A model generated the notes under the pieces. The model did no database searches, was not told the DNA's origin, and was given only the letters and a program-made list of their open reading frames with translations. A DNA stretch of 64,000 nucleotides from an uncultured Bacilli bacterium (GTDB lineage: Bacteria > Bacillota_I > Bacilli_A > RF39 > UBA660): NCBI GenBank assembly GCA_948497845.1, contig CAOOMX010000001.1:1-64000 (forward strand). Reading direction: 5' to 3'. Shown piece after piece: positions 54,921-64,000 of the stretch. Numbering within the stretch: the first letter of the stretch is position 1; each line of letters starts with the position of its first letter. The position numbers and the translations under genes were made by a program.

Positions 54921-56693
54921 ATGGCAAGATATGCTGGATTAGAAATTGTTTTAAGAACAGAATGGGGGTACATTGATGCTCACGGAAATTTAACGAGTAA
55001 TATTGAAGAGGCGTTAGTATTAAACGGTGCTTTATATGGAAGTAGATTGGATTTTAAAGATGTGTATAAGGAATTGGGCTTTGCAAATGAAGAAGTTTTG
55101 TTAAGTGATGTATATGCTTTTGCAGTAAAACCTGATTATGAAGGAAGATTATATAGGATTGCTGATATCTATATGGGTATGGGATGCGATTATGCAACTG
55201 CAACACTTAGAGCGAATTATAATCGTAATGTTATCTATGATATGGATGCGTATGATAAATTTATTGCAGAGTTGACGGAAGAAGCTTATAAATATAATGA
55301 GGAAAAGGGGAGCGTTTCTTTAAACGATCATATGGCCTTAGTAGAACGTGAAGAGGAAGAAGGAAGATATGATCCTGAAACACATAGAAGACGTTATTTT
55401 TCTTATGATCGTAGTAAAGATTCTTATAAAGAAGCTTATGAAATTACTATGCGTGTTAAAAATCCTCATGTTGAAAAATATTTTACATTAACAGAAGAAG
55501 AAACTGAATACTATAATCAGTGGCCAACTGCAGGGTTGTGTAATTATATTAAAGAAGTGCTAATGGCTTCAAAAGCTCGATTAGGTTTAACTGATGATTT
55601 TCAAATTCTAGATTGCAGTATAGAAAATGGTGAATTACGATTAATTACCAATGAATTTTTATACGAAGATTTCTTTGAACTACATTTTATGAAAAAACTT
55701 TATGAATTAAGAGAAATGCATATTACTAGAATGTTTGGAAGTTATGTTTTGTTACAACGTATAAATGGAGAGCTAAAAGCTGTTTTATCAACAGAAGTTC
55801 CTATTAGTTATTGTCCTTTAATGTATAAATTATTAAAAGAAGTTGGAGGAGAAAATGCAGATCTTTTATTAGCAGCGTTGAAAAATGGTGATGCAGAAGC
55901 TCAAAAAGAAGCCATGTTAAATTTAATTAATGAAGTGGTTATAAAAGGTGGATATTTTGATACTTCAAGACCTCTTAATTCTTGTGAGGCAAATGTATTG
56001 TTTGGGGCTAGTGAAACCTTATCATCAGCTTTCCAAAATGGGTTAATCGATGCTGCCGTTATTGTTTCAAATAATTTAGGAACTATTATTACAACAAATG
56101 CTTTTAATACACAAGGTGCAGTAAAAAGAATGACAGGACTTTTTTATACAACTCCATCTAGTGAAATACTAAGAACTGCTTTAGCTGAAAAAATTTATCC
56201 TGTATTTCCTAAGACTGCTGAAATAGATCAATTGGCTGGTGTAAAAAAAGCTATTGATTTAGGATATAAAAATATTGCTGTTACTGTAGCAAGTCAAGAT
56301 AATCAATTGTTAGAAGAAATAGCAAAATTAGAAAAAGATGGTGTAAGAATTTATAAATTTGGTCTTTGTTCAACAGGAGTGTCTTTAGAAACTGCTAATA
56401 TTATGAGAGATCATGCTGATGTCATTTGGACTTGCGCTTCAAAATATGTAAAAGAAGTAGTGGAACCATTAGCCATTGCTCAAGTAGGAGTAAAAATACC
56501 TGTACATATTATGACTGAACAAGGTTGGCAACTTGTAAATAATCATTTACAAGTTATGAATGGAACACCTTTTGATGCTACATTAAAAGCAGGAGAAGAA
56601 GAACCAGTTGTTTTAAATCAAGATGGTGGCTTAAAATTGGTACGTAAAAGAGATATTCATAATTGTGCTGATTGTCCTCATCCATGTGTGTAA
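54921..56693 (+). CDS. DUF2099 / methanogenesis marker protein 8-like protein
   Basis: 590 residues, cytoplasmic. The C-terminal half (about 365-560) has NVLFGASETLSSAFQNGLID, AAVIVSNNLGTIITTN and IDQLAGVKKAIDLGYKNIAV, which resemble methanogenesis marker 8 (DUF2099) as I remember it. The N-terminal 350 residues are not recognised. Conserved-looking Cys include SYCPL, NSCEA, GLCST, WTCAS and the terminal NCADCPHPCV, which could bind a metal or cluster. GGGAGG precedes the ATG. Regulation probably by the divergent LysR. Its role in a bacterium is unknown. Confidence 0.6.
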   Translation: MARYAGLEIVLRTEWGYIDAHGNLTSNIEEALVLNGALYGSRLDFKDVYKELGFANEEVLLSDVYAFAVKPDYEGRLYRIADIYMGMGCDYATATLRANYNRNVIYDMDAYDKFIAELTEEAYKYNEEKGSVSLNDHMALVEREEEEGRYDPETHRRRYFSYDRSKDSYKEAYEITMRVKNPHVEKYFTLTEEETEYYNQWPTAGLCNYIKEVLMASKARLGLTDDFQILDCSIENGELRLITNEFLYEDFFELHFMKKLYELREMHITRMFGSYVLLQRINGELKAVLSTEVPISYCPLMYKLLKEVGGENADLLLAALKNGDAEAQKEAMLNLINEVVIKGGYFDTSRPLNSCEANVLFGASETLSSAFQNGLIDAAVIVSNNLGTIITTNAFNTQGAVKRMTGLFYTTPSSEILRTALAEKIYPVFPKTAEIDQLAGVKKAIDLGYKNIAVTVASQDNQLLEEIAKLEKDGVRIYKFGLCSTGVSLETANIMRDHADVIWTCASKYVKEVVEPLAIAQVGVKIPVHIMTEQGWQLVNNHLQVMNGTPFDATLKAGEEEPVVLNQDGGLKLVRKRDIHNCADCPHPCV

Positions 56694-56718
56694 TTTGTCC
56701 TCATCCATGTGTGTAATT
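56673..56718 (+). repeat. 23-bp tandem duplication at the stop codon
   Basis: The unit TGTCCTCATCCATGTGTGTAA plus TT (56673-56695) is repeated exactly at 56696-56718. The first copy encodes the final CPHPCV and stop; the second is untranslated. A recent slippage event that leaves the protein unchanged. Confidence 0.9.
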
Positions 56719-56722
56719 ATTG

Positions 56723-56757
56723 ACTTATCCTTATCTATTTGATAGGATAAGTTTTTT
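56723..56757 (+). terminator. Intrinsic terminator after the DUF2099-like gene
   Basis: ACTTATCC / GGATAAGT stem extended by TATC/GATA with one bulge, then six T. Confidence 0.85.
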
Positions 56758-56774
56758 AAAAAGGGGTGTTTTTT

Positions 56775-57554
56775 ATGGAAATCGTAGATTATAGTAAAGT
56801 AAAAAGATTTGATTCTTTTCATGTTGATCATTTAGAAAAGGCAAATATTCCTGATGCTATTTGGCCATACTGTAATAACCATGTTATTTGCATAAATGAT
56901 GCTTATTATATATGGAAATATGATTCTTTAGCTGTTGAACTCATAGGAGCTTATTTATCAGCTATTTTAGGATTAGAAAGCGCTTCATATTCGCTCGCTT
57001 TATATGGAGACAAACCTTTTGTTGTTTCTAAAGTTTTTTTTTTAGAAGGGTTTCATTATTTTATGGCCAGTGATTTTGATGGTGCTATGGAATTGTTTGG
57101 AAAGCCAGTAGAAAATATTAAAACATCTTTTTATTGTTTTGTTGAACGTCTTCATTTGTTGCCAAAACAAGTCTTGGATAAAATGCTTAAATTAATTGCT
57201 ATAGATCTTAAAATGGGGCAAGTTGATCGAAATGAAGAAAATATTATTTTTAAAAGGAATAAGGTCACAGGAGAACTAGATCTTGCTCCCGCTTTTGATT
57301 TTACAAATGCTTATGTTCCTAGTTCTTATTATAAAAATCCTTTTTTGTTTCTGCGTTTGAACCATAAGTCTTTAGCAGATTTTATACATGAATTTCCACA
57401 AATAAGAGAGTATATTGATGCCCTACAAAGTGTTTCTATGGATGTTATGATGGATGGTATTTTAGAAAAAAGTGGAGTAGCTTTTGAAGAAGCAGAAATA
57501 GCGTTTTATCAATCTTTTGATAAAGAAAGAAGTAGAATGTTAAAAAAAATATAA
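56775..57554 (+). CDS. HipA-like kinase domain protein
   Basis: 259 residues from ATG 56775 (GTG 56766 is in the binding site). The kinase-like core is LIAIDLKMGQVDRNEENIIF (catalytic Asp and Asn) followed by LDLAPAFDFTNAY (the metal-binding Asp), as in HipA C-terminal domains. The N-terminal part has YIWKYDSLAVELIGAYLSAI. The protein is shorter than E. coli HipA (440) and no HipB-type antitoxin is adjacent. It may be a stand-alone kinase rather than a toxin. Confidence 0.65.
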   Translation: MEIVDYSKVKRFDSFHVDHLEKANIPDAIWPYCNNHVICINDAYYIWKYDSLAVELIGAYLSAILGLESASYSLALYGDKPFVVSKVFFLEGFHYFMASDFDGAMELFGKPVENIKTSFYCFVERLHLLPKQVLDKMLKLIAIDLKMGQVDRNEENIIFKRNKVTGELDLAPAFDFTNAYVPSSYYKNPFLFLRLNHKSLADFIHEFPQIREYIDALQSVSMDVMMDGILEKSGVAFEEAEIAFYQSFDKERSRMLKKI

Positions 57555-57584
57555 AAATTTGTTATAATTTTATTGGGTGTAAAT

Positions 57585-58568
57585 ATGGAATTATTTAATA
57601 GGTTTAGAGAAACTGTTTTTTTAAAGGAAGAAAGTGATTTAGAAAAGCAATTAACACGCTTGAAAGGAATAAAAGATAAAGTTGATAAAAATGATAAAAT
57701 TGATAAAGACATTAAGTTGATAGAAATAGGGATAAATGGAGAAAATAATATTGTTTATGAACTTAAAACTTCTAATATTGGTATGTATGTTTTAAGAGAT
57801 GTTTGCCTATCATTTGAAGATTTAACTGCTCAAATTGATTTTGTAATCGTTACAAAAGCTTATGTATACTTAGTTGAGTGTAAGAATTTGATTGGTAATA
57901 TTACTGTTAATAATCAGGGCGAATTTAAAAGAGATTATTATTTGGGAAAGAGAAATATTGTAGAAAGTATGTATTCTCCCTATAGACAAGCTATAAGACA
58001 TAAAGACATTTTAAAGAAAATATGGCTTAGTTCTCATAGTAAGCTTTCTTCTTTCCTTTTTGAAAAGAATTTTGATAAGACTTATAAACCATTAGTTGTT
58101 TTGTCTAATTCAAAAGCTTTGTTGAATGTAAGATATGCAACAAAAGAAATAAAAGACCATATTGTTAGAGTGGATAATTTAATAGATTATATAAAAAAGG
58201 ATATTGATTCATATAATAATGAAGTCTATATGAATAAAAAAATGATGGAAAGTGTGGCTATTTCTCTTTTAAAAAGACATCAAGATAAAACAAATAATTT
58301 TGTTGATAAGTATGAGGTTATCAACACTACTTTAGAAAAAGATGATAAAACTATAGAAGAAAAACTTAAAGCTTTTAGAAAGGCCCGGGCATTAAATCTA
58401 AAAATTCCAGCTTATTATGTATATACTGATGAAGAAATGAACCGTTTAATAAATTTGAAACCAAAGACAATAGAAGATTTAAAAAAAGCTAATATTCTTT
58501 CTGCTATAAAAATTAAATGTCATGGTGAAGAAATAGTTAAGCTTTTGAATGAAGAAAACGATGTATAA
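57585..58568 (+). CDS. NERD-HRDC domain protein
   Basis: 327 residues from ATG 57585. A short coiled segment (about 10-45) precedes a NERD nuclease-related domain (GINGENNIVYEL, QIDFVIVTKAYVYLVECKNL; about 50-170). An HRDC helical domain lies near the C terminus (KIPAYYVYTDEEMNRLI, then LKPKTIEDLKKANIL; about 265-320). NERD keeps the D...ECK catalytic residues of PD-(D/E)XK nucleases. A DNA-processing role is inferred. Same direction as the HipA-like gene, 30 bases downstream. Confidence 0.8.
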   Translation: MELFNRFRETVFLKEESDLEKQLTRLKGIKDKVDKNDKIDKDIKLIEIGINGENNIVYELKTSNIGMYVLRDVCLSFEDLTAQIDFVIVTKAYVYLVECKNLIGNITVNNQGEFKRDYYLGKRNIVESMYSPYRQAIRHKDILKKIWLSSHSKLSSFLFEKNFDKTYKPLVVLSNSKALLNVRYATKEIKDHIVRVDNLIDYIKKDIDSYNNEVYMNKKMMESVAISLLKRHQDKTNNFVDKYEVINTTLEKDDKTIEEKLKAFRKARALNLKIPAYYVYTDEEMNRLINLKPKTIEDLKKANILSAIKIKCHGEEIVKLLNEENDV

Positions 58569-58587
58569 AAAGGTTTTCTTTTTCTTT

Positions 58588-58617
58588 TTGATAGAAACTG
58601 GCAGAATATGCTATAAT
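58588..58617 (+). promoter_or_regulatory. Promoter of the 150-residue gene
   Basis: -35 TTGATA (58588-58593), 18-base spacer, extended -10 TGCTATAAT (TATAAT 58612-58617). Confidence 0.75.
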
Positions 58618-58683
58618 CGGTCAAAATTTGCTCTTGTTATTCTTTATTTTCGTATTATACTTGCTATGCAAAGGAGAAATTAT

Positions 58684-59136
58684 ATGTATTTAGGTCCATT
58701 GCTGGTTTTTAAAAATCAAAAAGAGTTTAGAGAACAGTTGTTATATCATTTATATTTTTTAGAAAATTTTTATTTTAAAGAAATCTTTGATACAGATGAT
58801 ATTTGTATTAAAAAGGTATTTGCTTCTTTAATTCGAACCGCTTATTCTGTTGATATGTTAGTTTCTGTAGAGGAAAAATTGTACTTAGTTGTTATAACTT
58901 TGGCAACAAATTTTAAAGAGTTTAAGAAGAATATGCATTATTTTGAAAAAGTATATGTAGATTATAAAGAGAGAAAAGATATACATAGTTATTATTTATT
59001 ACAATTTACTGTTTATCATAATGTATCTTATTTTATGTTTCAGTTTAATTTAGAGGCGGAAGATGATAAGGATTGTATTATTAAAATGATAGAAATTAAT
59101 TTGTCTAAGTATGAGAATCATGATTTAACTTGGTAA
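58684..59136 (+). CDS. Hypothetical protein, 150 residues
   Basis: Not recognised. ATG 58684 follows AAGGAG by 7 bases. The open frame extends further upstream through the promoter and is not translated there. Product is soluble, rich in aromatic residues (Tyr and Phe about 18%), with an alternating helix/strand pattern. Lies just before prfB. Confidence 0.6.
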   Translation: MYLGPLLVFKNQKEFREQLLYHLYFLENFYFKEIFDTDDICIKKVFASLIRTAYSVDMLVSVEEKLYLVVITLATNFKEFKKNMHYFEKVYVDYKERKDIHSYYLLQFTVYHNVSYFMFQFNLEAEDDKDCIIKMIEINLSKYENHDLTW

Positions 59137-59175
59137 ATGAGAAAAAATATTGTATACTTTAGGAGGTGAAATGTC

Positions 59176-60256
59176 ATGGATAAAGAAAAATTATTTGGTG
59201 AAGTAAAAGATTTACAAAGTAAGTTACTAAATATTAAGGAGTGTCTTTGACTTAGATTGTAAAGAAAAAGAAATAGATTCATTAGAATTAGAACAAGCTA
59301 GGGAAGACTTTTGGCAAAATCAAGGACATGCTTTTGAAGTTAATAAAAAATGTGCAAATTTAAAAAAAGAAGTTGATACTTTTAAAAATGTATGGTCTAG
59401 GTTAGAAGAAATAAATGCTTTATTAGATGATAAAGATATGTATGAGATTATAGTTGAAGAAATAAACGAGTTAAAGTCACAGATTCTTTTTTTGGAAGAA
59501 GAAGCTCTTTTTGCAGGAGAGTATGATAACTTAAATTGTTATTTGGAAATACATCCTGGAGCAGGTGGAACTGAATCTTGTGATTGGGCTTTAATGTTAT
59601 CTCGTATGTATCAAAGATTTTGTGAGAAATATGATTTTAAATATGAAGAAATTGAATTGTCTAAAGGTGATGAAGCTGGTATTAAAAGTGTTACTCTAAA
59701 AATTAAAGGAATTAATGCATATGGCTTATTAAAACTAGAAAATGGGGTACATAGGTTGGTTCGTATTTCTCCATTTGATGCTAATAAAAGGCGCCATACT
59801 TCTTTTGCAGCAGTTAGTGTTATTCCGGAATTTGATGATAAAATAGATATTGAAATTAAGGAAGAAGATTTAAAAATTGATGTATATCATTCAAGTGGAG
59901 CAGGTGGTCAATCTGTTAATACTAGCAATTCTGCTGTAAGAATTACGCATTTGCCTACTAAAACAGTGGTGGTATGCCAGAATGAACGAAGCCAGTTACA
60001 AAATAAAGAACAAGCGATGAAGATGTTAAAAAATAAGCTTTATTTGTTAGAACTTGAAAGTCGTGAAGAAAAGATTAGTGAAATGAAGAATACAGATATA
60101 GCTATAAATTTTGGAAGCCAAATAAGAAGTTATGTAATGGAACCATATAAAATGGTAAAAGATCATAGAAGTTCTTTTGAAACAAGTGATCCAGATAAGA
60201 TTTTAGATGGAGAAATTAAAGAAATGTTATTGTTTAATTTAAAAAAGGTGGTTTAA
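59176..60256 (+). CDS. prfB: Peptide chain release factor 2 (with programmed +1 frameshift)
   Basis: Start ATG 59176 behind AGGAGG. After 24 codons the frame meets CTT TGA C (59245-59251) preceded by the Shine-Dalgarno-like AAGGAG (59236-59241), the classic RF2 autoregulatory frameshift. Skipping T59248 continues as DLDCKEKEIDSLE to the stop at 60256; total about 359 residues. RF2 hallmarks are the SPF element (RISPFDANKRRH) and SSGAGGQSVN. RF2 reads UGA and UAA. Its stop overlaps the tilS start. Confidence 0.96.
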
Positions 60257-61572
60257 TGGGAGAATTATATCAGTTTATTGAAGATAATATTGCTATAAAA
60301 AGTACGCTGGTGTTAGCTTGTAGTGGTGGCCCAGATTCAATGTTTCTTTTTCATGTTTTAATGAAATGCGCTAAAAAAAGAGATTTACAGTTAATTGTTG
60401 CTCATGTAAATCATAAAATAAGAGAAGAAAGTGATGAAGAAGAAGTCTTTTTAAAAGAATATGTGGAAAAATTAGGTGTTGAATTTATGTCAACATCCTT
60501 GACTAAATCAGCAAAGATGAATGAAGAAATGGCTCGAAAGAAAAGATATGCTTTTTTAATGGATTGTGTTAAAAAAAAGAATGCCAAATATTTGCTTACG
60601 GCTCATCATGGAGATGATTTAATTGAAACCGTATTAATGCGTATAACAAGAGGAAGTAATTTAAGTGGTTATGCAGGTATTAAAAAAGTGCAACAAAAAG
60701 ATAATGTTACTATTTTAAGACCTCTTTTGGACTATAGTAAGGAACAAATTCTTGATTATAATAAGAAAGAAAACATTCCTTTTGTTGTTGATAAATCAAA
60801 TATGAGTAATCAATATACTAGAAATCGTTATAGAAATGTAGTATTGCCGTTTTTAAAGAAAGAAGATCAGAATATTCATAAGAAATATATGCAGTTTAGT
60901 GAAGAAGCTAATTCATATTGTACATTTGTCAAAACATATATTTTAGAACATCAATTTCTTGTGGATAATCAGATAGTTATCAACAGAATGGAAAATGAAT
61001 CTACTTTTATTAAAAGAAAAACAGTAGAGTTATTAATTCATAATATTCAGCAAGTAGATTTATTAGATATTAATAATGACCAATTAAAAGAAATTATGAA
61101 ACTTTTTGAGGGAAGAAATAGAAAAATCGATTTAAATAATGGATATGTATGTATAAAAGATTATAATATTCTTACTATAAGAAAGGATCATGTAGTTTCA
61201 GATTATGAATTTGTGTTTAATGATTTTGTTAAACATGATGATTGGAGTATTTTTAAGTTAGATAGTACTAATGATTTTTCGAATAATTCTATTTGTTTAT
61301 TAAGTGATGAAATAAAACTTCCTTTTATTGTTCGTAACCGTAGAATGGGGGATGTTATAGAGGTTAAGAACTTAAATGGTACTAAGAAAATTAAAGATAT
61401 TTTCATTGATGAAAAGATTCTTATGCAAAAAAGAAGTGAGCTTCCTATTGTAACAGATAGTGAAAATCATATCCTTTGGATACCAGGTGTAAAAAAATCA
61501 AAATTTGCTAAAGACAAAACACAAAAGTATGATATAATATTGAAATATGAGGTGAGAAAGAAAGATGAATAA
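60256..61572 (+). CDS. tilS: tRNA(Ile)-lysidine synthase
   Basis: 438 residues. PP-loop ATPase motif ACSGGPDSMF (about 20-29), followed by AHVNHKIREES and LTAHHGDDLIETVLMRI. The C-terminal part includes the RNRRMGDVIE substrate-binding stretch. It converts the wobble C of tRNA-Ile(CAU) to lysidine. It overlaps prfB by 1 base and ftsH by 8. The usual hpt gene between tilS and ftsH is absent. Confidence 0.95.
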   Translation: MGELYQFIEDNIAIKSTLVLACSGGPDSMFLFHVLMKCAKKRDLQLIVAHVNHKIREESDEEEVFLKEYVEKLGVEFMSTSLTKSAKMNEEMARKKRYAFLMDCVKKKNAKYLLTAHHGDDLIETVLMRITRGSNLSGYAGIKKVQQKDNVTILRPLLDYSKEQILDYNKKENIPFVVDKSNMSNQYTRNRYRNVVLPFLKKEDQNIHKKYMQFSEEANSYCTFVKTYILEHQFLVDNQIVINRMENESTFIKRKTVELLIHNIQQVDLLDINNDQLKEIMKLFEGRNRKIDLNNGYVCIKDYNILTIRKDHVVSDYEFVFNDFVKHDDWSIFKLDSTNDFSNNSICLLSDEIKLPFIVRNRRMGDVIEVKNLNGTKKIKDIFIDEKILMQKRSELPIVTDSENHILWIPGVKKSKFAKDKTQKYDIILKYEVRKKDE

Positions 61573-63487
61573 TACAAAAGCAAGACAAAACGATAACTTT
61601 AAAAATTTATTACCTTATGTAGTATTGTTAATTGTTATTGGAGCTGTTCTTTTTGCTCTTAATATGCAAGGAGTGAAGGTAAATAAATTATCTACTGGTG
61701 AACTTATTACTAAATTGAAAGAAAATGATGTTACAGAAATTACTATTACTCCAAAAAGTGATGAAAGTGTATACTATATTGAAGGTAAACTAGAGGGATA
61801 TAAAGATGAAGAAAAGTTTACTACTAAAGCTGTTGGCTCTGAATTAGATAATATTTTGACGCTTGTTAATGCTAATGAAATTAAAAAATATAACACTGTA
61901 TCAGATCCAGGTGGAAGTATTATTCTTTATGTTGTTATTAATGTTTTACCTTTGGTTCTAATAGTTGTAGCTATGTACTTCTTATTTACGAAACTAGCTA
62001 GCTCTAATAAGAATTCTATGGATTTTGGCCGTAGTAAAGCTCGTTTAAGTAATCAAAATGATAAGAAGAGCTTTAAAGATGTAGCTGGTTTGAAAGAAGA
62101 AAAGCAAGAAGTAGAAGAATTAATTGACTTTTTGAAAAATCCTAAAAAGTTTGAAAAGCTTGGAGCTAGAATTCCTAAAGGGGTATTACTTGTAGGTCCT
62201 CCAGGTACTGGAAAAACTTTACTTGCCAAAGCTATAGCTGGAGAAGCAAATGTTCCATTCTTCTTTATTAGTGGTAGTGACTTTGTTGAACTTTTTGTAG
62301 GTGTTGGTGCTAGTCGTGTTAGAGATATGTTTAAAGAAGCAAAAAGAAGTGCTCCTTGTTTGATTTTTATCGATGAAATTGATGCGGTAGGCCGACAAAG
62401 AGGAACTGGATTAGGTGGAGGTCATGATGAACGTGAACAAACCCTTAATCAATTGCTTACAGAAATGGATGGTTTTGGAGAAAATGAAGGCATTATATTG
62501 ATTGCTGCAACAAATAGACCAGACGTTTTAGATCCAGCTTTGCTTCGTCCAGGACGTTTTGATAGACAAGTTACAGTTAGTCTTCCTGATGCTAATGAAA
62601 GAGAAGCTATATTAAATGTTCATGCTAAGAATAAAATATTAGGTAAAGATGTTAATATTAAGAATTTAAGTTTAAGAACACCAGGTTTTTCTGGAGCTGA
62701 TTTAGAAAACTTATTAAATGAAGCAGCTTTGCTTGCTGTAAGAAGAAATAAAAATAGTATTACAATGGATGAAATTGACGAAGCTACAGATAGAGTTTTA
62801 CTTGGACCTGCTAAGGTTACTCGTAAAATTACGGATAAAGAAAAGAAGCTTGTTAGTATTCATGAAGCAGGTCATGCTGTTATTGGTTTAAAATTAGAAG
62901 ATGCTCAAGAAGTTCATAAAATAACTATTATTCCTCGTGGTATGGCTGGCGGTTATACGATGATGCTTCCAAAGGAAGAAAAAATTGCTGTTTTAACTAA
63001 AAATGAATTATTAGCTCAAATTACTGGTTTATTAGGAGGCCGTGTTAGTGAAGAAATGTTCTTGAAAGAAGTTTCTACAGGAGCTAGTGATGATTTAAAA
63101 CGTGCGACTCGTATTGCAAGAAGTATGGTTACAGAATATGGTATGAGTGAACTTGGTCCAGTTCAATATGAAGAAAAAAGTGAAGGCGTATTTTTAGGCA
63201 GAGATTATAATAATAGTTCTAAAAACTTCTCTGATCAAGTTGCTTTAGAAATTGATCAACAAACACGTAAAATTATTGAAGATTGTTATACAAAAGCTAA
63301 GAAGATAATTAAAGATAATGAAAAACTTATTATGCAGTTATCAGATGCTTTGATGGAATATGAAACAATTACGAAAGAACAAATTGAATCGATTGTTAAT
63401 ACAGGAAAGATAAAAGCAGATGCTCTAGTAGCTGAAGAAACTTCAGAATCTACTAAAAAAACAAAACCTAAAAAGGATGTGGAATAA
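61565..63487 (+). CDS. ftsH: ATP-dependent zinc metalloprotease FtsH
   Basis: 640 residues. Two membrane helices flank an external loop (about 15-35 and 120-142). Walker A is [12 protein letters not shown] (about 213-224), Walker [15 protein letters not shown] region [20 protein letters not shown], and the zinc site HEAGHAVIG (about 437). The tail is charged. It degrades misfolded membrane and regulatory proteins. Confidence 0.97.
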   Translation: MNNTKARQNDNFKNLLPYVVLLIVIGAVLFALNMQGVKVNKLSTGELITKLKENDVTEITITPKSDESVYYIEGKLEGYKDEEKFTTKAVGSELDNILTLVNANEIKKYNTVSDPGGSIILYVVINVLPLVLIVVAMYFLFTKLASSNKNSMDFGRSKARLSNQNDKKSFKDVAGLKEEKQEVEELIDFLKNPKKFEKLGARIPKGVLLVGPPGTGKTLLAKAIAGEANVPFFFISGSDFVELFVGVGASRVRDMFKEAKRSAPCLIFIDEIDAVGRQRGTGLGGGHDEREQTLNQLLTEMDGFGENEGIILIAATNRPDVLDPALLRPGRFDRQVTVSLPDANEREAILNVHAKNKILGKDVNIKNLSLRTPGFSGADLENLLNEAALLAVRRNKNSITMDEIDEATDRVLLGPAKVTRKITDKEKKLVSIHEAGHAVIGLKLEDAQEVHKITIIPRGMAGGYTMMLPKEEKIAVLTKNELLAQITGLLGGRVSEEMFLKEVSTGASDDLKRATRIARSMVTEYGMSELGPVQYEEKSEGVFLGRDYNNSSKNFSDQVALEIDQQTRKIIEDCYTKAKKIIKDNEKLIMQLSDALMEYETITKEQIESIVNTGKIKADALVAEETSESTKKTKPKKDVE

Positions 63488-63705
63488 TGTTAGAAACTAT
63501 TTTATTGATTATTTCTGTTATTATTATTGCTTTAGTGTTACTTCAAAGTAATAAAGCAAGTGATGCAGGACAAATTATAACGGGAGGTAATGAAGCTTTA
63601 TTTTCAAATATGAAAGAAAGAGGCTTAGAACTTGTAATTACAAGATTGACTTTTGCTATGGGTATTATCTTCTTTGTAATTTCTTTAGTGTTATTCTTAC
63701 AATAA
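63487..63705 (+). CDS. secG: Preprotein translocase subunit SecG
   Basis: 72 residues with two membrane helices (about 3-20 and 50-70) and the cytoplasmic loop VLLQSNKASDAGQIITGG. It overlaps ftsH by 1 base. It is part of the SecYEG channel that SecA drives. Confidence 0.88.
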   Translation: MLETILLIISVIIIALVLLQSNKASDAGQIITGGNEALFSNMKERGLELVITRLTFAMGIIFFVISLVLFLQ

Positions 63706-63712
63706 AGTTTAG

Positions 63713-63741
63713 AACTTCGTCTTAGTGATGAAGTTTTTTTT
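63713..63741 (+). terminator. Intrinsic terminator after secG
   Basis: AACTTCGTC / GATGAAGTT stem (one G-U pair) with a five-base loop, then seven or more T. Confidence 0.85.
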
Positions 63742-63812
63742 ATGTGGTACTGTTTTTTGATTGCAAAAACATTCGATTTGCGATATCATATAAACCGAAT
63801 TGAGGGATGAAT

Positions 63813-64000
63813 ATGGATAAGTTAAAAAGAGCTCTTTCTTTTGCTTTAGCGACACTTACGGCTTTAACAATGAGTGCATGTGACAATAGATTAGAAAAGA
63901 ACAATGATGAAATTAAAAAAGGGAATGAAAAACCTTTTGAAAATCAAGAGAAATTGTTTGAGAGTGAAAATTCTTCTAAAAATTATGACGAATTGATAGA
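63813..64000 (+). CDS. Lipoprotein, N-terminal part
   Basis: ATG 63813 follows GAGGG by 6 bases. The signal sequence MDKLKRALSFALATLTALT leads to a lipobox MSAC, so Cys is lipidated. The mature start is Asn/Glu/Lys-rich and hydrophilic. The gene runs off the right edge after about 62 residues; no function can be given. Too truncated for an ORF list. Confidence 0.75.
   Translation, partial: MDKLKRALSFALATLTALTMSACDNRLEKNNDEIKKGNEKPFENQEKLFESENSSKNYDELI

Noticed and set aside
58380..58392. CCCGGG sequence as another Noc site
   Set aside because: Flanks (AGGCCCGGGCAT) do not match the ATTTCCCGGGAAAT consensus.
1..64000. tRNA, rRNA or CRISPR arrays
   Set aside because: I saw no tRNA cloverleaf signatures, no rRNA sequence and no regularly spaced direct repeats in the window.

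Overview
The window is AT-rich DNA (about 30% G+C) from a low-GC Gram-positive bacterium, and it contains the chromosomal replication origin. Gene content and order match class Bacilli (Bacillota). The left arm reads away from dnaA as dnaA, dnaN, recF, gyrB, gyrA. The right arm starts with rpmH, rnpA, yidC, jag, mnmE, mnmG, rsmG, noc. Five sporulation genes (bofA, spoIIR, spoIID, spoIIQ, spoIIID) suggest a spore former or a descendant of one. A ComK-like gene beside the origin also points to Bacilli, perhaps an Erysipelotrichia-like or related gut lineage; the species cannot be named from sequence alone. RF1 and RF2 genes are both present, prfB carries its usual frameshift at an internal TGA, and many genes end in TGA, so the code is standard table 11.

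Left arm (1-15.3 kb, minus strand): a partial tRNA methyltransferase gene, ricT, holB, bofA, recR, ebfC, dnaX, tadA and a small SRP RNA gene not visible as an ORF. A roughly 0.8 kb non-coding stretch follows with four near-perfect parS sites and a consensus promoter for a possible small RNA. Then come gyrA, gyrB, recF, an unknown gene, a comK-like gene, dnaN and dnaA. DnaA boxes lie on both sides of dnaA. Two perfect Noc-binding palindromes (2.8 kb and 21.5 kb) accompany a noc gene at 24.6 kb. No parA or spo0J/parB is in the window.

Right arm (15.8-64 kb, mainly plus strand): RNA processing, tRNA modification and segregation genes. Next is a cassette of a membrane-anchored XRE regulator, a small secreted protein and an ABC exporter (25.8-30.1 kb), then a frameshifted PBP1A gene on the minus strand. 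After these come argS-rpoE-prfA-prmC-spoIIR-mntP-murA-rpmE-rpiB, and spoIID-spoIIQ-spoIIID followed by a degenerate MreB-like protein in the place where Bacillus has mbl. A LytTR protein, a cold-shock gene, hpf and secA follow.

From 48.8 to 59.1 kb the content is accessory: decayed KilA-N and RhuM genes, a zinc-dependent phospholipase-C-like gene, a GC-rich surface-protein remnant, a LysR gene divergent from a protein resembling methanogenesis marker 8 (DUF2099), a HipA-like kinase and a NERD-HRDC protein. The window closes with prfB-tilS-ftsH-secG and the start of a lipoprotein gene.

The best candidates for something undescribed are the degenerate MreB-like protein behind spoIIID, the regulator/secreted protein/ABC cassette, the small RNA candidate that would terminate on a parS site, and the DUF2099-like gene with its own LysR regulator.
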